NCBI RefSeq assembly: GCF_000332055.1
Contig: NZ_ALVZ01000217.1
Location: 1 to 61,318, forward strand
DNA: 61,318 nucleotides
Reading direction: 5' to 3'
DNA from: Xenococcus sp. PCC 7305
GTDB lineage: Bacteria > Cyanobacteriota > Cyanobacteriia > Cyanobacteriales > Xenococcaceae
A model generated the notes under the pieces. That model was not told the DNA's origin and did not search any database. It saw only the letters and a program-made list of their open reading frames with translations. Numbering within the stretch: the stretch's first letter is position 1; the number at the start of each line of letters is the position of its first letter. This document shows, piece by piece, positions 36,607-46,478 of this stretch. Position numbers and translations under genes: made by a program.

Positions 36607-38136
36607 TTGATTTCAAAATTTTTCGATGATAAAACAACGATTAAATTATCTTGGATAATCATCGTTTTTGCGATCGCAATTAGACTAATTCAATATGCTT
36701 CTAATCGATCGCTCTGGGCTGATGAAGCGGTGCTAGCACTCAATATAGTTAATCGTTCCTATAGCCAATTAACTCAACCTTTAGATTACGACCAGGTTGC
36801 CCCCATTGGTTTTTTATGGGTTGAAAAATTCTTGGTTAATCTTGGCGGCAATAATGAATATATGCTGAGATTATTTCCTTTAATCGCAGGTATTCTCAGT
36901 TTATTTATATTTGCGATGATTGCTCGTCGTTATCTCGATAATCCAGGTCGGATAATCGCGATTTTATTATTCTCTACATTATCTCCTGTTGTTTACTACT
37001 CCTCGGAAGTTAAGCAATATTCCACAGATATTTTAGTTGGCTTATTGCTTTGGTATTTCCTCGCACCCTATGGCAAAAGAAAATTAACCTCGTCTTCGAT
37101 AATTATCAACAGTTTCTTGGTCGCAATCTTGTTATGGTTTTCCCATCCTGCGATCTTTGTTTTCTCGGCGATCGCATTGACCGAATTAGTCAATATTTTT
37201 CTGAATAAAAACACTGAGCAATTAAAGCACAAACTTGTTGTATATATTAGTGGCCTGCTTAGTTTTGCGATTCTTTATTGGGGATTTCTCAACCAAGCAA
37301 ATGACAATCAAAATCTATTTAATTCCTGGGGAGATGCGTTTCCCAATCACCCCTTAAATATTATTTGGTATCTAGACGCTTTTGGTAAGTTTTTCTATAA
37401 GCCTTTGGGGTTTGAATATTATAAAATCGGGGGTTTTTCCTTTAGCTTAGATGCGATCGCGATCGCCCTATTTATCTTCGGGTGTTTTTCCTATTTTCAT
37501 AAAAACAAAATTGTATTTTTTACTCTACTATTTCCTCTGTTGACAACTTTTGTGAGCGCAGCTTTGCAGCTATATCCCTTTAGAAATCGGGTTGTTTTAT
37601 TTCTGGTGCCCTTTTTTCTAATCGCGATCGCCGAAGGCATAAACTGGATATTTACTAGAAAACTACATCCTATCGTCGCAATTTTCTTGGCTTTTTTAAT
37701 TATGCTGACTATTGCTGCCCCTGTGGTGGAATCGAGCACTATTTACATCAAACCCCAGCAAAGAGAAGAAATCAAAGAGGTAATTGAATATATTAGAAAA
37801 AATGAGCAGCCCCAAGATATTTTATATATTTACCAAAGGGGAATTTATCAGTTTTTATATTATGCCGAGAAATATGGTTATCAACCGGAAGATTATATTT
37901 TAGGGGTAGAGGATCTCGATAATTATGACGGTCGTAAATTGTCAGAAGCCGAATTGCAAAGGTACCAAAATGATTTTAATCAATTAAGAGGTAATCCTCG
38001 TGTTTGGTTTCTATTTTCCCATGTCACTCGTAATTCAGAATATTTTCCGCTCAGAGACTATCTGAATACTATTGGCAATCAAATAGATTTTTTTGAAGCT
38101 AAAGGAGCATTTGTCCAACTATACAATTTAGAATAA
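36607..38136 (+). CDS. GT39/ArnT-like membrane glycosyltransferase
   Basis: 509 aa, TTG start with a GGAG (36595-36598) eight bases upstream. About ten to twelve hydrophobic helices. The first periplasmic loop carries SLWADEAVLALNIV, where the acidic pair matches the catalytic Asp/Glu of protein-mannosyltransferase and ArnT-like GT-C enzymes. YYSSEVKQYSTDILVGLLL is also family-like. The C-terminal 130 residues are soluble. It probably transfers a sugar from a lipid carrier to a surface acceptor. It follows dapL on the same strand and may be co-transcribed. Confidence 0.75.
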   Translation: MISKFFDDKTTIKLSWIIIVFAIAIRLIQYASNRSLWADEAVLALNIVNRSYSQLTQPLDYDQVAPIGFLWVEKFLVNLGGNNEYMLRLFPLIAGILSLFIFAMIARRYLDNPGRIIAILLFSTLSPVVYYSSEVKQYSTDILVGLLLWYFLAPYGKRKLTSSSIIINSFLVAILLWFSHPAIFVFSAIALTELVNIFLNKNTEQLKHKLVVYISGLLSFAILYWGFLNQANDNQNLFNSWGDAFPNHPLNIIWYLDAFGKFFYKPLGFEYYKIGGFSFSLDAIAIALFIFGCFSYFHKNKIVFFTLLFPLLTTFVSAALQLYPFRNRVVLFLVPFFLIAIAEGINWIFTRKLHPIVAIFLAFLIMLTIAAPVVESSTIYIKPQQREEIKEVIEYIRKNEQPQDILYIYQRGIYQFLYYAEKYGYQPEDYILGVEDLDNYDGRKLSEAELQRYQNDFNQLRGNPRVWFLFSHVTRNSEYFPLRDYLNTIGNQIDFFEAKGAFVQLYNLE

Positions 38137-38175
38137 CCTGGGTTCGATGAGTATCAAATTCACTAGTTATAAATA

Positions 38176-38375
38176 AGGATTTAGGGATTTAGGGATTTAG
38201 GGAAAAGCCTATTACCTCGTTGTTCAACTTGGGAAATTGAACCAAAAAGAAAATTCGTCGAACTGACGTAGACTAAGAGGTGATAAGGAAAGGATTAAGA
38301 GTGCGAGGAAATGTACCTCATGACTTTGGAAACAGCTATAATCCTTCTGCCCTCTGCCCTCTGCCCTCTGCCTTC
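38176..38375. repeat. two STRR arrays between the GT39-like gene and the haem sensor
   Basis: (GGATTTA)n units at about 38176-38203 and (CTCTGCC)n units at about 38345-38373, in a convergent spacer. Confidence 0.75.
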
Positions 38376-38382
38376 ATCTTAA

Positions 38383-39276
38383 TCAACGTTTATTTAATCG
38401 ATTCATTGCCATTGCTAAACTCAATTTCATGCGGCGAAAAGCGTCGGCTAAGTTGCCAATTTCATCTTTTCCCAGTTCTTCAAAATCAACCTCCATATTC
38501 CCCACACTTACTTCTTCTGCTACTCTGGAAATCTTTTTTAATGGCCTGATAACATTTTGGTTCAGCAAATAATTAACCAGTAAAATGATTGATACGATTA
38601 TGCTAGAGACAATGGCCATGATTACAACAAATAGCTGGCGAGACTGAGACACTACTGTATGTGCTGGCACAGAAATCATCTGAGCCCCGACAATTTCATT
38701 GAGTTGCCAACCAAAACCATTAGTGGTTCCATAACGCTCAACAACACTGGGAGGAGCATTTTCAGGAGTACTATGACATTCTAAACAGCTTTCTTTTTTG
38801 ATTTGAATTGGACGCGCAATAAAAAATAACTGACCTCCAGAAATGTTGCGAAAGTCAGAAACTTCTTTCAAATCGGGGTCGCTAATAAATCTTTCGACAA
38901 TTTCTGCTTCAAATTTGTCAGCGCGATCGCGCAAGTTTGTGGGGTTGAGGGTGGCCGCTTTATAGAAAAAATCGCGGTATTCTGGATTGTTGTTCCTAAG
39001 AGACTCAAAAATTTCTCTTGCCGAATAAGTGGGTAGAGTTTCGGGTAAAAATTCTTCTTGAGAACGCTCTATAAGCTCCGGTCGAATTTGGCTATTAGTA
39101 TAGTCTCTTACTGAGTTCATAGTCTCCATTAAAATTTGGGCTTTGGAAGCTATTTGGTTTTCAGTAGCGATCTTGAGAATCAATCCCATCGTAATTGCGA
39201 GGGTGCTGAGTCCTACAATTAAGATACCAACAAGAATGGCAGTAAATTTTTTTCTTAATTTCCAATTTTTAAACAT
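38383..39276 (-). CDS. Tll0287-like haem-c sensor with HAMP domain
   Basis: 297 aa. TM1 about 12-35, periplasmic domain about 36-213, TM2 about 214-237, then a cytoplasmic HAMP domain (about 238-290: LKKISRVAEEVSVGNMEVDF and DEIGNLADAFRRM). The periplasmic part matches DUF3365/Tll0287-like domains, with a single haem-c site C164-L-E-C167-H168. After HAMP the protein ends, with no kinase, cyclase or methyl-accepting domain. It probably signals through a partner. Redox or gas sensing is inferred. ATG start. Confidence 0.85.
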   Translation of the reverse strand: MFKNWKLRKKFTAILVGILIVGLSTLAITMGLILKIATENQIASKAQILMETMNSVRDYTNSQIRPELIERSQEEFLPETLPTYSAREIFESLRNNNPEYRDFFYKAATLNPTNLRDRADKFEAEIVERFISDPDLKEVSDFRNISGGQLFFIARPIQIKKESCLECHSTPENAPPSVVERYGTTNGFGWQLNEIVGAQMISVPAHTVVSQSRQLFVVIMAIVSSIIVSIILLVNYLLNQNVIRPLKKISRVAEEVSVGNMEVDFEELGKDEIGNLADAFRRMKLSLAMAMNRLNKR

Positions 39277-39753
39277 GAATTCTAAAGGGTGAGGAGCGTA
39301 AACAAGTAAGTAATAAGTAGTAGGGAATAAGTAATAAGTGTTGAACTTAAATTTGATAATGACAGTTTTTTTGATTATAGATGGGGATGCTAATCTTATT
39401 AACTCTCTTTATCTTTAATTCAACAAAGCACAACCATCGTTAAATCTGGTTAAATCTAATTTGGTGATTTGTGGCGATCGCGATCTCTGCTATTGAGATC
39501 AGCCGAAGGCTGGCACTGCGTGATCGCATTTTTCTCAAACGTATCTTAAATGCAAATGTCAAGAAATATAACTAAATGAATCGCTCAGTCTTTAAAATGG
39601 AATAATCTGCTACCATTACAAATGTGATTGATTTTTTTTGGCAATAAAAATGCCCTCCCCAAGGGGAAGACATCTTCAAACAACACTTCAAACAATACTT
39701 AAACAAACACTAAGTTCTGGCACCTATTGATGACTTTATCAGTGTCAGTTTTT
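39277..39753. other. repeat-bearing spacer, no gene seen
   Basis: Contains an STRR of AAGTAATAAG-type units near 39300-39345. A palindrome-rich element at about 39475-39530 includes CGATCGCGATC and AGCCGAAGGCT. Three short CAAACAAYACTT-like direct repeats lie near 39676-39712, and a small CCCC/GGGG hairpin near 39656. No ORF is supported. Confidence 0.5.
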
Positions 39754-40044
39754 TTATTCAGCAGGAGCTTCTTCTAGTCCAGCTTCAGAAGCAGATTCCG
39801 CATCGGGCTCAACGATTACTGCATCGCCTTCGATTACTTCGATGTCGCCTTCGCCAACAACTTCTTCAGTTTCTTCGATGATTGCTCCAGTTTCAGGATC
39901 AATTTTATCTCCAGTTGCAGGGTCGATAACATAGTTTTGCTCGGAAGCATCTACAGCGTCACCTTGAGGATTAGCATTTACAGGAGTTAAAGCACCGACA
40001 AGAGTCATTAGACCAAGACTTGCAAACAAAAATAGTTTTTTCAT
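39754..40044 (-). CDS. small secreted acidic protein
   Basis: 96 aa. An N-terminal signal peptide (KKLFLFASLGLMTLVGALTP, then VNA) is followed by an acidic mature part with near-repeated DPATGDKIDPETGAII and a Glu-rich tail. No catalytic residues. Likely periplasmic or thylakoid-lumen, possibly cation-binding. Neighbours give no clue. Confidence 0.7.
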   Translation of the reverse strand: MKKLFLFASLGLMTLVGALTPVNANPQGDAVDASEQNYVIDPATGDKIDPETGAIIEETEEVVGEGDIEVIEGDAVIVEPDAESASEAGLEEAPAE

Positions 40045-40193
40045 GATTGTTAATTTTTTTTGGCTTTTCTTTACAATTTTTATAGTAGAAACAAAAAGTA
40101 AAAAATTTGATAGTTTGGATTATTTTTTTTTGATCGCGATTCATCATCTCGTTGGACATTAATAAAAACAGTTCCTAATCCAGGATTAAATAA

Positions 40194-41273
40194 CTAAGCT
40201 TTATAGTCAACAAATTTTTGATTCATTTCGCGAACCTTGGCCGCCGCATCATCATATAAAAATGGCAAATAGGCATAACGAGAACCTTTAGTCACAGGAG
40301 TTGCCTCATGCAGAAGTGAGCAGGAAAAGACGATAGCGCCTCCTGCTGGAACAGTATAGGTTTGACGACCAAACTCAGGAAATTTCAGACATCCGCCCTC
40401 ATATTCCCCAGTGTTGAGATTGACGGAAACAGCAAACTTGCGATGGGCTGTACCTTTAGTCGTATTGTCTCGATGGGCAGTAAAAAAACCCTGATTCTCA
40501 CTCTCATAACAAGCAATGATATGCCGTTCAATATATGTTGCCTGAAACTGAAATGCCTTGTATATTTCGGGAGCCAAACGATCATGAATGCGAAACATTG
40601 CAGCGTTGCGTAATTCTTCATCGAGAATTTCTTGATCTCGGCGGCGTTTGAAGCGCTCATCATTCATCAATTTAGTTCGGCCTTGAGACTCGCGCATAAA
40701 ACCCGATTCTTCTCCTCCATGCTGATCGTAGTATGCAATTAATGCTTGGCAAAGTTTGGGCTCAAAGATGCGAGGAACAACCAAAATAGGAGCTTGTACT
40801 GATGCCATTGTCGGTGCCGACAATTTCGGCAGCTTGGAAAGAATACTTATCAATTGCAAAACATGATTTTCCGGATGATTGGCAAAAGGCAAAACGGAAA
40901 GAACTCTTAGACGTTCATCCAGAATATAAGTACATAGATGGTACGTATTATCTTGCTCTACCACTCCAAATTTGCGACTTATAGCTTGATCAAAGTCCCA
41001 AAAGAAACGTATCCCAGGTATTTGTTCTTTTAATCTGGATAATTTTTGGTCTTCTGGATCAATGCTGACACCGAAAAAACTGCATAGCTTATCGTCGAAG
41101 ACTTTTCGGTAAGTTGCCAAATTTTTGAGTACTATTTGACTGGCCTTATCATTGGATGATTTGAGAAAACAAAGTAATACATATCTTCCGGCTACTGTGT
41201 CAAAACAAAAGCGAGGATTTGTGGTGGAATTTGCTTTAAACCAAGGGGCTGATTGTCCTATTAAATGAAACAT
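40194..41273 (-). CDS. redoxin-like / 2OG-Fe(II) prolyl-4-hydroxylase-type oxygenase fusion
   Basis: 359 aa. Residues 1-150 have the thioredoxin-fold pattern of AhpC/TSA peroxiredoxins (IGQSAPWFKA, YVLLCFLKSS, FFGVSIDPED, FWDFDQAISRKFGVV). The peroxidatic Cys region is altered (CFLKSSNDKAS), so this half is probably not a normal peroxidase. Residues 165-359 are a P4Hc-type dioxygenase with the Fe(II) triad H267-x-D269 and H322 and the 2-oxoglutarate Arg332 (SRYAYLPF). It should hydroxylate a protein or small-molecule substrate using O2 and 2OG. ATG start, monocistronic. Confidence 0.85.
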   Translation of the reverse strand: MFHLIGQSAPWFKANSTTNPRFCFDTVAGRYVLLCFLKSSNDKASQIVLKNLATYRKVFDDKLCSFFGVSIDPEDQKLSRLKEQIPGIRFFWDFDQAISRKFGVVEQDNTYHLCTYILDERLRVLSVLPFANHPENHVLQLISILSKLPKLSAPTMASVQAPILVVPRIFEPKLCQALIAYYDQHGGEESGFMRESQGRTKLMNDERFKRRRDQEILDEELRNAAMFRIHDRLAPEIYKAFQFQATYIERHIIACYESENQGFFTAHRDNTTKGTAHRKFAVSVNLNTGEYEGGCLKFPEFGRQTYTVPAGGAIVFSCSLLHEATPVTKGSRYAYLPFLYDDAAAKVREMNQKFVDYKA

Positions 41274-41412
41274 TACTTAACTGAAGTTTTTGTTAGGATT
41301 TGGTCAATTGTAGCGGCCAAAATTAACTTTAATTCGCTGTCTATCTTGATGTAGAATTCGGCAACAAGAGATTAAAAGTCAATCTTTGAGTCATGAGCAC
41401 TAACCCCAAATT

Positions 41413-41907
41413 ATGTTTTTTAAGATTCCATTGTTAGCCTTAACTATGATGTTGAATGGATGTATAACCATGAATGAATCACAAGCACCACAGAAGAGAA
41501 ATGTTGACTCTCCACTAGAAAATAGCATCATTGCTGAGGTTTTGAAAGTTGAAGCCACGGGGAAAGCAAATGAGTATAGTTTTGCGGTGACAGTTCAGAG
41601 TCCTGACACGGGATGCGATCGCTATGCTGATTGGTGGGAAGTGATTACTCCCGAAGGAGAACTGTTATATCGTCGAGTTCTCTTGCATTCTCATGTTACA
41701 GAACAACCTTTTCGCCGCCAAGGGGGAACAGTCAAGATTCAACCTCAACAAAAAGTAATTGTTCGAGTTCATATGTTTCCCGATGGCTATAGCGCGATCG
41801 CTCAAGCAGGAACTGTAGAATCCGGTTTTTCTCCTATGTCTTTGCCTTCTTCATTTGCGGATTCTTTAGCTTCTGTGGAACCTCTACCGAAAAATTGTGC
41901 ATTTTAA
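41413..41907 (+). CDS. lipoprotein of unknown function
   Basis: 164 aa. Lipobox LMMLNGC is only approximate, but the short hydrophobic start, Cys17 and polar continuation fit a type II signal peptide. The mature part has a beta-rich pattern (YSFAVTVQSPDTGCDRYADW, then LLHSHVTEQPFRRQGG). It is followed 51 bp later by the MnmC-type methyltransferase gene on the same strand. Confidence 0.65.
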   Translation: MFFKIPLLALTMMLNGCITMNESQAPQKRNVDSPLENSIIAEVLKVEATGKANEYSFAVTVQSPDTGCDRYADWWEVITPEGELLYRRVLLHSHVTEQPFRRQGGTVKIQPQQKVIVRVHMFPDGYSAIAQAGTVESGFSPMSLPSSFADSLASVEPLPKNCAF

Positions 41908-41958
41908 AGTTCGTTGTTAACGTATTTTTTTTGATTTAGGTTGATTCAACTTGCTTTT

Positions 41959-42825
41959 ATGACTGATCACAAATTTGTTCCTCAATCAACAAAGGATGGC
42001 TCTTATACGTTCTTTTCTGATGAATTCCAAGAAGCCTTTCATTCTTTTCATGGAGCTAAACAGGAAGCGGAAACCAAATTTGTGCAGCCGACATTGCTCA
42101 AAGAAATTGCTCGAAATCGCAATTCAATTCGAATTCTCGATATTTGCTATGGCTTAGGCTATAACAGTGCCGCAGCGATGGAGGCAATTTGGCAAGTTAA
42201 TCCTCAGTGCTATGTTGATTTGATAGCTCTTGAAATATCGGCGGTGGTTCCTCAACAAGCGATCGCGAACAACTTATTAGACCAATGGCGATCGCCAGTC
42301 CCCCAATTGTTAACCAAATTAGCTCAAACTAATTCTGTAAACCAAGATTACTTTCAAGGCAAACTATTACTCGGAGATGCCAGGCAGACTGTTCAACAAA
42401 TCGGCTCTTGGCAAGCTGATGCAATTTTTCTTGATCCGTTCTCGCCTCCAAAGTGCCCTCAATTATGGACGGTAGAATTTATCGCAAAAGTAGCTCAATG
42501 TCTTGCCCCTCAAGGAATAATTGCCACTTATTCCTGTGCTGCCGCAGTTCGTAGGGCATTGCTTTTAGCGGGGCTAAAAATTGGTTCGACAAAGGGAGTG
42601 GGCCGAAAATCTCCTGGGACAGTTGCAGCCTATGCCGAACATGATTTTCGAGCTCTTTCTCTACAAGAATATGAACATTTGCAAAGTCGAGCTTCTATTC
42701 CCTATCGGGATTTACACTTACGTGATTCCTCGGAGATTATCCACGAGCTGAGATGCCAGGAACAACAAGCTAGTGCCCTAGAATCTACAAGCCAATGGAA
42801 AAAGCGTTGGTCGAGATTTAGATAA
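41959..42825 (+). CDS. MnmC-type tRNA methyltransferase domain protein
   Basis: 288 aa from the ATG at 41959; a TTG at 41941 is less likely. It matches the DUF752/MnmC methyltransferase domain: DGSYTFFSDEFQEAFHSFHG, the SAM site ILDICYGLGYNSAAAM, DAIFLDPFSPPKCPQLWT and the GRKSPGTVAAY end. The domain methylates aminomethyl-uridine at tRNA wobble position 34. The FAD-dependent MnmC half is absent, as in the MnmD-type enzymes. Cytosolic. Confidence 0.85.
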   Translation: MTDHKFVPQSTKDGSYTFFSDEFQEAFHSFHGAKQEAETKFVQPTLLKEIARNRNSIRILDICYGLGYNSAAAMEAIWQVNPQCYVDLIALEISAVVPQQAIANNLLDQWRSPVPQLLTKLAQTNSVNQDYFQGKLLLGDARQTVQQIGSWQADAIFLDPFSPPKCPQLWTVEFIAKVAQCLAPQGIIATYSCAAAVRRALLLAGLKIGSTKGVGRKSPGTVAAYAEHDFRALSLQEYEHLQSRASIPYRDLHLRDSSEIIHELRCQEQQASALESTSQWKKRWSRFR

Positions 42826-43131
42826 TTAAAAAATAATAAATTGAATTACGTAAAATTACTGTTTTTGGAATTAGGATAATCAATCAAAATAGCAAAGCAG
42901 CCTCGGAATGTCAGTAAAAATGCGGATTTCAAAAATTCTCAGAAAGCTCATAATAATAAGAATAACCCTTGTAAAATTAAGATAGTATAGCGATCGATAG
43001 AATTTTTATCCAATGGCATTAAACCTTAATTAAACCTTGGAACAACCATCGCTCTTTCACCATCATCAGGCGAGGGATAGAGGTTGGAATTCTTGAGAAG
43101 TAGGATTGGAAAACTTCTTTGAAAAACAATA
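42826..43131. other. spacer, no gene seen
   Basis: About 305 bp, AT-rich, containing a CGATCGATAG but no ORF or clear signal. It presumably carries the promoter of the HD-GYP gene. Confidence 0.5.
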
Positions 43132-44163
43132 ATGATTGACTCACTGTCTGGTTACTCTTTAACCGCTAAACATAACTTTCCTGCTGTGAATCATTCTCCT
43201 CAAATGCCAGCTACAGTCGCAGTAATTGATGATCGCCCTCTCAGTCGAATGACGGTGGTTGATTTGTTGTCTGTCGATGGCTACAGCGTTTTAGAGTTGG
43301 ATGCGGAATCAGCAATTTTAGAATCAATTGCTGAAGAACAACCTGATTTAGTGCTATTAGATGTTGCTGTTCCTGAAAGTAATGGCTTTGAAGTTTGTCG
43401 ACAGCTCAAAACCAATATTAGAACTAAGGATATTCCTGTTGTCTTGATGACAGTCGGCGATCGCAGAGAGCATCGTTTGCAGGTTATGGAAGCCGGAGCG
43501 GACGATTTTCTCGTCAAACCTTTAGATCGCTTGGAATTATCCACCAGGGTCAGAACTTTAATTCACCAAAAAAGGTTAAATGAAGACTTAGATCAAACTG
43601 AACAGGTTTTATTTCTGATCGCCAGAGCAGTCGAAAGTCGTTCGACCGATCGCGGTGGTTCCTGTGCTAGAGTTGCCGATTTGGTCAAGGAATTTGGCGA
43701 ATATCTGCGGGTTGCCCCCGAAGAGATCGAAAACCTAGTATTTGCAGCCCATCTCCATGATATCGGCACGATCGCCATTCCTGATTCTGTCATGCTCAAA
43801 GAAGGAGAACTGACTCCGGAGGAAACGGAACTCGTCAAACAGCATGTGTTGATTGGGGAAAAGATTTGTCAGCCATTACGCAATCGTTGGGGTGTTTTAC
43901 CGATTATTCGTCATCATCATGAACGCTGGGATGGTTCTGGCTATCCCGATGGACTTTCGAAGACAGAAATACCTTTTTTAGCGCAAGTATTTCAGATTAT
44001 CGATATTTTTGATGCTTTGACTAGCGATCGCCCTCATAAGCAAGCTTATACTCCCTCTCAAGCTTTGGACATTATCGCCGAGGAAACCACCAAGGGTTGG
44101 CGAAATCCGGAATTGGTTTCAGAATTTACTATTTTTGTCCAGAAGTCGGAAAATCATAACTAG
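43132..44163 (+). CDS. response regulator with HD-GYP phosphodiesterase domain
   Basis: 343 aa. Receiver domain at about 27-143: VAVIDDRPLSRM, phospho-acceptor in LVLLDVAVPESNG and the conserved Lys in FLVKPLD. HD-GYP domain at about 155-335: HLHDIGTIAIPD (the usual Lys of HDIGK is Thr), HHHERWDGSGYPDGL and IIDIFDALTSDRPHK. It should hydrolyse c-di-GMP when the cognate kinase phosphorylates it. No kinase gene is adjacent. It complements the GGDEF-EAL protein at 31-34 kb in c-di-GMP control. Confidence 0.9.
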   Translation: MIDSLSGYSLTAKHNFPAVNHSPQMPATVAVIDDRPLSRMTVVDLLSVDGYSVLELDAESAILESIAEEQPDLVLLDVAVPESNGFEVCRQLKTNIRTKDIPVVLMTVGDRREHRLQVMEAGADDFLVKPLDRLELSTRVRTLIHQKRLNEDLDQTEQVLFLIARAVESRSTDRGGSCARVADLVKEFGEYLRVAPEEIENLVFAAHLHDIGTIAIPDSVMLKEGELTPEETELVKQHVLIGEKICQPLRNRWGVLPIIRHHHERWDGSGYPDGLSKTEIPFLAQVFQIIDIFDALTSDRPHKQAYTPSQALDIIAEETTKGWRNPELVSEFTIFVQKSENHN

Positions 44164-44185
44164 GTACTTATTGGGCTTTGCCCTT

Positions 44186-44212
44186 GAAGGCAGAAGGCAG
44201 AAGGCAGAAGGC
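44186..44212. repeat. STRR (GGCAGAA)n
   Basis: Four GGCAGAA heptamers in the spacer before glmU. Confidence 0.8.
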
Positions 44213-44318
44213 TTAAATCTTTTCTTCCTTCGTTTATTCTAAAAATTTTGCGGTTTAAGACTAAGTCGCGTTATACTCCGAGCGGATTAACCCTAAGCAA
44301 TAAGCAATCTGAACAGAT

Positions 44319-45668
44319 ATGGTAGCGGTAGCAATTTTAGCGGCAGGGCGTGGCACTCGCATGAAATCCGATCTCCCCAAGGTTTTACATACTCTTGCAG
44401 GGCGATCGCTTGTGGAACGGGTCATTGATAGCTGTCAATTATTAGAACCAGAGCACAAAATTGTCATTATTGGTTATCAGGGCGCGAAAATTCAACAGGA
44501 ATTGAGTCACCTTGACGAGCTAAAATTTGTTACTCAATCCGAGCAATTGGGTACAGGCCATGCAGTACAGCAGTTACTTCCCCAGTTACAAGATTATCAG
44601 GGAGATTTGCTGGTCTTAAATGGGGATGCCCCTCTACTGCGCAAGGTGACTTTGCAACAGTTAGTGAAAACCCATCAAGAAAACGGCAATGCGGCCACTT
44701 TACTGACTGCTAATTTGCCGAATCCTCAAGGCTACGGTCGGGTATTTTGCGATCGCAACAACCTAGTTAGTCAAATCATTGAAGATCGAGATTGTACCCC
44801 CGCACAAAGAAAAAATAGTCGAGTCAATGCCGGCATTTATTGTTTTAACTGGCCAAAATTAGCTCAAGCCTTACCGAAACTTTCGACAGATAACGATCAA
44901 CAGGAATATTATCTAACCGAAGTAGTTGATTATCTTGATCAGGTCATGGCAGTTGATGCTGCTGACTATTTGGAAATCACAGGCATCAACGATCGCAAAC
45001 AATTATCTAATGCCTATAATATTCTCCAAAACAGAATTAAGGACTATTGGATGAAAGCTGGAGTGATGATGATCCAGCCCGAAACCATTACCATCGACGA
45101 AACAGCACAGTTAGAACCCGATGTGGTTATCGAACCCCAAACTCATATTCGAGGCAATAGTGCGATCGCCGCAGGAAGTCGGATTGGCCCTGGAAGTCTG
45201 ATTAATAATAGTAAGATTGCAGAGAATGTCACTGTTCTTTATTCGGTTGTGACTGACTCGGAAGTTGCGGCTAATACAACTATTGGCCCCTATGCTCACC
45301 TAAGAGGCGCAGCCAAAATTGGGACTAATTGCCGTATTGGTAATTTTGTAGAAATTAAGAAAAGTAGTTTAGGAAATGATATCAATGCCGCTCATCTCTC
45401 CTATCTTGGGGATGCTACTCTCGGCGATCGCGTGAATATCGGAGCCGGAACAATTACAGCTAACTATGACGGAGTCAGAAAACATCAAACCATTATTGGT
45501 AGCGGAACCAAGACTGGTTCTAATAGTGTGATGGTAGCGCCGCTGACCCTAGGGGAAAATGTTACCGTAGCAGCGGGTTCTGTCGTGACTAAAGATGTTC
45601 CTCCCGATGCCTTAGTCATCGCCCGTGCCAGGCAAAAAGAAATTTCTGACTGGCAAAAAAATATTTAA
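44319..45668 (+). CDS. glmU: bifunctional UDP-GlcNAc pyrophosphorylase / glucosamine-1-phosphate acetyltransferase
   Basis: 449 aa. N-terminal uridyltransferase ([35 protein letters not shown]) to about residue 225. The C-terminal left-handed beta-helix acetyltransferase follows, with hexapeptide repeats, [34 protein letters not shown] and NYDG. Makes UDP-GlcNAc for peptidoglycan and surface polysaccharide. Full length, ATG start, alone in its transcription unit. Confidence 0.96.
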   Translation: MVAVAILAAGRGTRMKSDLPKVLHTLAGRSLVERVIDSCQLLEPEHKIVIIGYQGAKIQQELSHLDELKFVTQSEQLGTGHAVQQLLPQLQDYQGDLLVLNGDAPLLRKVTLQQLVKTHQENGNAATLLTANLPNPQGYGRVFCDRNNLVSQIIEDRDCTPAQRKNSRVNAGIYCFNWPKLAQALPKLSTDNDQQEYYLTEVVDYLDQVMAVDAADYLEITGINDRKQLSNAYNILQNRIKDYWMKAGVMMIQPETITIDETAQLEPDVVIEPQTHIRGNSAIAAGSRIGPGSLINNSKIAENVTVLYSVVTDSEVAANTTIGPYAHLRGAAKIGTNCRIGNFVEIKKSSLGNDINAAHLSYLGDATLGDRVNIGAGTITANYDGVRKHQTIIGSGTKTGSNSVMVAPLTLGENVTVAAGSVVTKDVPPDALVIARARQKEISDWQKNI

Positions 45669-45742
45669 AAATAAAAGTTTACTGATTAGGGTCTATCAGT
45701 CGATGGTCAAATGTATAGTTAGACGTTTTTCTTGAGAAAATC

Positions 45743-46153
45743 CTAATCAAAAGTCCTAATAATTTTAAGATATTGTTTATCGATTTCGACAATCTCTAAG
45801 TTAAAGGACTGATCTGCTTTGCTTTCAAAATAGACTTTGAGCTTATTTGAATCTATTATCCGCCAGTTGCCTAGTAGGGCTTGAGGTCGATCAGTTGGGC
45901 CAATAGTGTAAAGAATAAATTGCTTATTTTCTTTTAGCTCAAATCCCCCACGCCCTCGGGACGGAGGAAAATCATAATCCTCAGGCCGATAGACTTGCAT
46001 CCCATTGCCATCTTCTTCATAGGAGTGAACCCAATGTTGATAAATATCAGGTGACATAAAACTTTGAACTCCTTCTGTGCAACCATAACAGAAAATTGAA
46101 ATGACAATTATACTGCCGACAAAATATTTTCGAAGGTGGGTAAAGAGTAGCAT
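45743..46153 (-). CDS. small lipoprotein-like protein of unknown function
   Basis: 136 aa. A hydrophobic N-terminus (SIIVISIFCYGC) ends in a Cys that could be lipidated. The rest is a small beta-rich domain with FELKENKQFILYTIGPTDRP and LLGNWRIIDSNKLKVYFES, a lipocalin-like 'threshold' pattern seen in small bacterial secreted proteins. Convergent with glmU. Confidence 0.65.
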   Translation of the reverse strand: MLLFTHLRKYFVGSIIVISIFCYGCTEGVQSFMSPDIYQHWVHSYEEDGNGMQVYRPEDYDFPPSRGRGGFELKENKQFILYTIGPTDRPQALLGNWRIIDSNKLKVYFESKADQSFNLEIVEIDKQYLKIIRTFD

Positions 46154-46478
46154 TGTTAGTAAATAGTTCTACTAGTGCCTCAATTCTACACCAGCAAAAT
46201 ATTACAGATTATGAAATTTAAGAATTGATATTAAGAATTTACAATATCATTCTAATGAGGAGCTCAAGAACTTGTTATTGCGAGAGAAATATAAAAGAAT
46301 CATATGTGATGAAGCTCCGGAAATCTAGTAATTCTCAAGAACTCTCCCTTGGTCTTAATTGACCTGAATTAGTAAAAATAATCAATTTATCCTAAAAGAG
46401 TAAGCTGGTTTTCCGATAGCTTTTCTGTTGCAAGATATACGGGAAGTATGAGTATTTACTATTTAATTAGAGTAGAGA
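46154..46478. other. spacer, no gene seen
   Basis: About 325 bp between divergent genes. AT-rich, no ORF or repeat of note. Confidence 0.5.
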
